Assembly: GCA_017617525.1 (NCBI GenBank)
Contig: JAFZWA010000034.1
Span: forward strand, 1 to 39,040
Source: Clostridiales bacterium
GTDB lineage: Bacteria; Bacillota; Clostridia; Saccharofermentanales; Saccharofermentanaceae
Direction: 5' to 3'
DNA: 39,040 bases
Part shown: positions 35,520 to 39,040 of the stretch, piece by piece
Position numbering within the stretch: position 1 is the first letter of the stretch
Layout: every line of letters begins with the position of its first letter
Position numbers and translations under genes: made by a program
The notes under the pieces: generated by a model
Seen by the model: only the letters and a program-made list of their open reading frames with translations
What the model was told of the DNA's origin: nothing
The model's database searches: none

Positions 35520-37514
35520 ATGAGTACACAAATCGAACAAAATGCAGTTTCCGCGATCCGAGTTCTTTCCGCGGATATGATTCAGAAGGCCAACTCCGGT
35601 CACCCGGGTCTCCCGCTTGGTGCCGCTTCTGTGGCTTACACGCTCTGGGGCAAAGAAATGAACTTTGACCCGAAGGATCCGAAGTGGATCAACAGAGACC
35701 GCTTCGTTCTTTCCGGTGGTCACGGCTCCGCTCTTTATTATTCTCTGCTGCACCTTTTCGGTGTAGGCGGTCTGTCCATCGAGGATCTTAAGCAGTTCCG
35801 TCAGATGGATTCTAAGACACCGGGTCACCCGGAATACGGCCACACAGCAGGTATCGACGCGACAACAGGTCCTCTGGGCGCAGGTCTTTCCATGGCAGTC
35901 GGTATGGCTGTTGCTGAGGCTCACCTCGCTGAGACATTCAACAAGCCGAACTTCAACGTGATCGACCACTACACATACGTTATGTGCGGTGACGGATGCC
36001 TTATGGAAGGTATTTCCGAAGAAGCTCTTTCTCTTGCCGGAACACTCGGCCTTGAGAAGCTGATCGTTATCTACGACTCCAACAACATCAGTATCGAAGG
36101 TTCCACAGACATCGCTTTCACAGAGGATGTCAGACAGCGTATGGCTTCCTACGGTTTCCAGACGATCCTCGTTAAGGACGGTAACAACCTCGACGAGATC
36201 CAGAAGGCGATCGACCTGGCTAAGGCTGAAAAGATCAGACCTTCCTTCATCGAAGTGAAGACAGTTATCGGTTACGGCTGCGAAGCAAAGCAGGGTACGC
36301 CGGCTGCACACGGCGAGCCGCTGGGTGAAGACAATGTCGCTAAGATGAGAAAGACACTCGAATGGCCGTGCGAAGAGTCCTTCGTAGTACCGCAGGATGT
36401 TTACGATTACTATGCAGAGCTCGGATCTAAGGGCACAAAGGCTCACGCTGAGTGGGACGCTCTCTTCGAGAAGTGGGGCGCCTCTTATCCGGATCTGAAA
36501 GCACTGTGGGACAAGTTCTTCTGCAACGACTATTCCGCACTGCTCAATGACGAAGACCTCTGGACAGTAGACGATAAGCCGCAGGCTTCCCGTGCTCTCG
36601 GCGGTAAGGTTTTGAACAAGCTTGCTGACCGTATCCCGAACCTCATCGGTGGTTCCGCTGACCTGGCTCCGTCCAACAAATCCTACATGAACGACAAGGG
36701 CGACTTCAGCAAGAAGGACCGTTCCGGCAGAAACATGCACTTTGGTGTTCGTGAGCTCGCTATGGCAGGTATCAGTAACGGTATGCTGCTCCACGGTGGT
36801 CTCCGCTCCTACTGCGCTACATTCTTCGTATTCTCCGACTACACAAAGCCGATGGCTCGTCTGTCCGCTCTCATGAACATCCCGCAGATCTTCATGTTCA
36901 CACACGACAGTATCGGTGTTGGTGAAGACGGCCCGACACATGAGCCGGTAGAACAGCTGACCATGCTCCGTTCCATGCCGAACTTCAATGTATGGCGTCC
37001 GTGTGACGCAACAGAGACTGTTGCTTCCTGGGTTGCCGCGATCTCTTCCGAGAAGACACCGTCTGCTCTGGTACTTTCCAGACAGAACCTCATGCCTCTG
37101 ACAACTTCCTCCAAGGAAGCTCTGAAGGGTGCTTACATCGTAGCGAAAGAGACAAAGGATAAGCCGGACGTGATCATCATGGCTTCCGGTTCCGAAGTAG
37201 AACTCGGTATCAAGGCAAAAGACGAACTCGCTTCCGAGGGTATCGACGCTCGTGTCGTATCCGTTCCTTGTCTCGATGTATTCCTCGGTCAGGATAAGGC
37301 ATACCGTGATTCCATCCTCCTTCCGGATGTTGAAGCACGTGTAGCCATCGAAGCAGGTTCCTCTTACTCCTGGGGCAAGCTCTGCGGTATCAACGGCGGT
37401 TACGTCACAATGGATACCTTCGGCGCCAGCGGTAAGCCGTCCATGCTTATGGAAAAATTCGGCTTCACGGTCGCGAACGTTGTTGCGACCTGTAAAGAAG
37501 TTCTCAACAAGTAA
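35520..37514 (+). CDS. tkt: Transketolase
   Basis: 664 residues from the ATG at 35520 (MSTQIEQNAVSAIRVLSADM), with AAGGAG ten bases upstream; the frame is open further upstream but that part is leader. Moves two-carbon units between sugar phosphates in the non-oxidative pentose phosphate pathway. The thiamine diphosphate motif is CGDGCLMEG (GDG 157-159) ending at NN 188-189. Other family marks are SGHPGLPLGAASVAYTLW, GGHGSALYYSLLHLFG, GPLGAGLSMAVGMA and the pyrimidine-domain THDSIGVGEDGPTHEPVEQL. Normal length. Codon use is strongly biased, as in highly expressed genes. The LacI and GH3 genes downstream place it in a pentose-use setting. Confidence 0.97.
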   Translation: MSTQIEQNAVSAIRVLSADMIQKANSGHPGLPLGAASVAYTLWGKEMNFDPKDPKWINRDRFVLSGGHGSALYYSLLHLFGVGGLSIEDLKQFRQMDSKTPGHPEYGHTAGIDATTGPLGAGLSMAVGMAVAEAHLAETFNKPNFNVIDHYTYVMCGDGCLMEGISEEALSLAGTLGLEKLIVIYDSNNISIEGSTDIAFTEDVRQRMASYGFQTILVKDGNNLDEIQKAIDLAKAEKIRPSFIEVKTVIGYGCEAKQGTPAAHGEPLGEDNVAKMRKTLEWPCEESFVVPQDVYDYYAELGSKGTKAHAEWDALFEKWGASYPDLKALWDKFFCNDYSALLNDEDLWTVDDKPQASRALGGKVLNKLADRIPNLIGGSADLAPSNKSYMNDKGDFSKKDRSGRNMHFGVRELAMAGISNGMLLHGGLRSYCATFFVFSDYTKPMARLSALMNIPQIFMFTHDSIGVGEDGPTHEPVEQLTMLRSMPNFNVWRPCDATETVASWVAAISSEKTPSALVLSRQNLMPLTTSSKEALKGAYIVAKETKDKPDVIIMASGSEVELGIKAKDELASEGIDARVVSVPCLDVFLGQDKAYRDSILLPDVEARVAIEAGSSYSWGKLCGINGGYVTMDTFGASGKPSMLMEKFGFTVANVVATCKEVLNK

Positions 37515-37524
37515 GAACTGATAA

Positions 37525-37557
37525 TCCGCCGGGATCCAGTGTGCGGGTCCCGGCGGA
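37525..37557 (+). other. Stable hairpin after tkt
   Basis: TCCGCCGGGA at 37525-37534 pairs perfectly with TCCCGGCGGA at 37548-37557 around a 13-base loop. No T-run follows, so it may protect the tkt message or terminate weakly. A second smaller hairpin GCTTTTC/GAAAAGC lies near 37584-37602, before lacI. Confidence 0.55.
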
Positions 37558-37641
37558 ACTCTATCCCGACGAGGGACCAAGGTGCTTTTCTAAGAGGAAA
37601 AGCCCAAAAGAAAAATCAATAAGAAGGACTAGGACTAATTC

Positions 37642-38661
37642 ATGGCAACGATCTACGATATAGCTAAAGCCTGCGGACTTTCTCCGGCTACCGTTTCAAA
37701 GGCGTTGTCCAATGCCAGTGATGTCTCGGCGGCGACCCGTGAACGCGTTCGCCGTACCGCGCAGGAGCTGGATTATGTGCCGAATGCGGGAGCAAGAGCG
37801 CTTTCGCAGAGCAGGACCTGGTCGATCGGTGTATTGTGCCAGGACGCTTCTCAGATGGGTCTCTGGCATTACTTTTTCGCGCAGGTCATCGAGAGCTTCA
37901 AGGACTATGTCGAGCGTCACGGCTACGATATCGTCTTTATCTCTAACAAGGTCGGAAATCTTGGTCTTTCTTATCTTGGTCACTGCCGCTACCGTCACGT
38001 GGACGGAATCTTCATCGTCAATACGGACCACTCCCAGAAGGATGCCCGTGAGCTGATGGAGAGCAATCTTCCGAAGATCGCCGTCGACTTCGAGGACGAT
38101 ACCATCGGATGCGTCATGACCGATCCTTCGGAAAGCATGAAGGTGCTTTTCGAGCATCTATATAAAAACGGACATCGAAACATCGTGTATCTCCATGGTG
38201 AGCGCGGAAAGTTCATCACGGAGGCACGTATTTCCGCTTTGGAAAAAGCAGCTGCCGACCCGGCATGCTCGGGCGTGACACTTCGACTGTTCCCGTCGCG
38301 CTATTATTCCATCGAGGGCGGCTATGATTCCATGAAAAAGCTCCTGGCAGCCACACCGAGTGATCGCCCGACGGCGGTCATTGCCAGCGATGACTATTCG
38401 GCCATCGGCGTGATCGAAGCGATCCGCGACGAAGGCTTATCGGTTCCCAACGACATCTCTGTCGTCGGATTTGACGGCATCGAGATCACGCAAAGATCCA
38501 GCTTGAAACTGACGACGATCCGTCAGGACACGAAAGCGATCGGCGAAGAAGCAGCAAAGAATCTTCTTGCACAGATCTCCGGGGAAGGAAATGTTCCTAA
38601 GACAATCAAGATACCTCCGCAGCTCATCCTTGGTGAAAGCTGCAAAGATCTGAATCAGTAA
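37642..38661 (+). CDS. LacI-family transcriptional regulator
   Basis: 339 residues. The N-terminal helix-turn-helix is ATIYDIAKACGLSPATVSKA, followed by the hinge region NAGARALSQSRT. The sugar-binding domain begins WSIGVLCQDASQMGLWHYFF and includes RPTAVIASDDYSAIGVIEAI and DISVVGFDGIEI, typical of LacI/GalR proteins. It lies 14 bases before the GH3 gene, so the two form an operon. Its likely targets are the palindromic site in the tkt leader and its own operon (inference). Confidence 0.94.
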   Translation: MATIYDIAKACGLSPATVSKALSNASDVSAATRERVRRTAQELDYVPNAGARALSQSRTWSIGVLCQDASQMGLWHYFFAQVIESFKDYVERHGYDIVFISNKVGNLGLSYLGHCRYRHVDGIFIVNTDHSQKDARELMESNLPKIAVDFEDDTIGCVMTDPSESMKVLFEHLYKNGHRNIVYLHGERGKFITEARISALEKAAADPACSGVTLRLFPSRYYSIEGGYDSMKKLLAATPSDRPTAVIASDDYSAIGVIEAIRDEGLSVPNDISVVGFDGIEITQRSSLKLTTIRQDTKAIGEEAAKNLLAQISGEGNVPKTIKIPPQLILGESCKDLNQ

Positions 38662-38675
38662 TTTGAGGTGACATC

Positions 38676-39040
38676 ATGGAGAAGTACAAAGATCCGAACT
38701 TATCTTTTCAGGAAAGAGCAGAAGACCTGGCAGATAAGATGACATTTGAAGAGCAGGTGCCGCAACTTAGTTACGGCGCTCCTGCGATCGACCGACTCGG
38801 CATCCCGGCATATAACTGGTGGAATGAGGGTCTTCACGGCGTAGCTCGTGCCGGTACGGCCACCATGTTCCCGCAGGCGATCGGCCTCGCGGCTATGTTC
38901 GATGACAAGCTCCTCGGAAAAGTGGCAAAGATCATCGCGACAGAAGCCCGCGCGAAGTACAACGCTTCCGCGAAAAAAGGCGACCGCGACATCTATAAGG
39001 GCCTGACTCTGTGGAGCCCGAACATCAACATTTTCCGTGA
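38676..39040 (+). CDS. Glycoside hydrolase family 3, beta-xylosidase/glucosidase-like (N-terminal part)
   Basis: About 121 residues visible before the right edge, of an expected 700 or more. The ATG at 38676 has GAGGTG just upstream. The GH3 start is clear: ERAEDLADKMTFEEQVPQLS, IDRLGIPAYNWWNEGLHGVA, MFPQAIGLAAMFDDKLL and LTLWSPNINIFR. The form GIPAYNWWNEGLHGVARAG is closest to the xylosidase-like branch. No signal peptide, so it probably acts inside the cell on imported oligosaccharides. The nucleophile Asp lies beyond the edge. Confidence 0.92.
   Translation, partial: MEKYKDPNLSFQERAEDLADKMTFEEQVPQLSYGAPAIDRLGIPAYNWWNEGLHGVARAGTATMFPQAIGLAAMFDDKLLGKVAKIIATEARAKYNASAKKGDRDIYKGLTLWSPNINIFR

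Noticed and set aside
35346-37580. 744-codon open frame antisense to transketolase
   Set aside because: Lies exactly opposite a highly biased gene that avoids codons giving stops on the other strand. No ribosome binding site and no recognisable domain. The same holds for the 479-codon frame opposite dnaK (4930-6369).

Overview
The window looks like the chromosome of a Clostridia-type Firmicute, probably a fibre-degrading gut or rumen organism. This rests on a perfect CIRCE heat-shock operator with a consensus sigma-A promoter, strong AGGAGG ribosome binding sites, several GTG and TTG starts, YesN/YesM-type regulators, many Firmicute-style lipoproteins, and a xylosidase-like GH3 enzyme. Species cannot be fixed from the sequence alone.

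Layout. 1-1200: start of an IS30-family transposase on the minus strand (runs off the left edge) beside a decayed stretch. 1222-2266: a small membrane/coiled-coil protein and an HD-domain hydrolase. 2300-8029: heat-shock operon hrcA-grpE-clpP-dnaK-dnaJ behind one promoter/CIRCE, closed by a strong terminator; the clpP inside it is unusual. 8204-15915: an accessory block separating dnaJ from prmA. It holds a 1488-residue secreted modular protein (CBM2-like, Ca-binding repeats, degenerate vWA) and a DUF5104-like lipoprotein, both AT-rich, then on the minus strand an orphan PstS-like lipoprotein and a CapA-family protein. 16039-18913: prmA and an OmpR-type two-component system. 18937-20339 and on to 22706: a self-regulated XRE-nucleotidyltransferase fusion gene behind a phased six-half-site operator array, then an ABC ATPase and a large FtsX-type permease.

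22798-31808: YesN/YesM two-component system followed by a YtfQRT-YjfF-like CUT2 sugar importer with two different substrate-binding lipoproteins, one at each end. 31959-33569: a lipoprotein of unknown function. 33604-35207 (minus): mutY and an HD-domain protein. 35520-39040: transketolase, a LacI-type regulator and the start of a GH3 glycosidase. The tkt leader carries a long palindrome overlapping a LacI-type operator core.

How the genes may fit together (inference): the right half reads as pentose/furanose use. The GH3 enzyme would release sugars, the CUT2 importer would take them up under YesMN control, transketolase would feed pentose phosphates into central metabolism, and the LacI protein would be the local switch. 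The middle (17098-22706) reads as a sensing/export module, possibly for peptides or envelope stress, into which a self-regulated XRE-NTase gene has been wedged so that its promoter may drive the transporter. No tRNA, rRNA or CRISPR array was seen.
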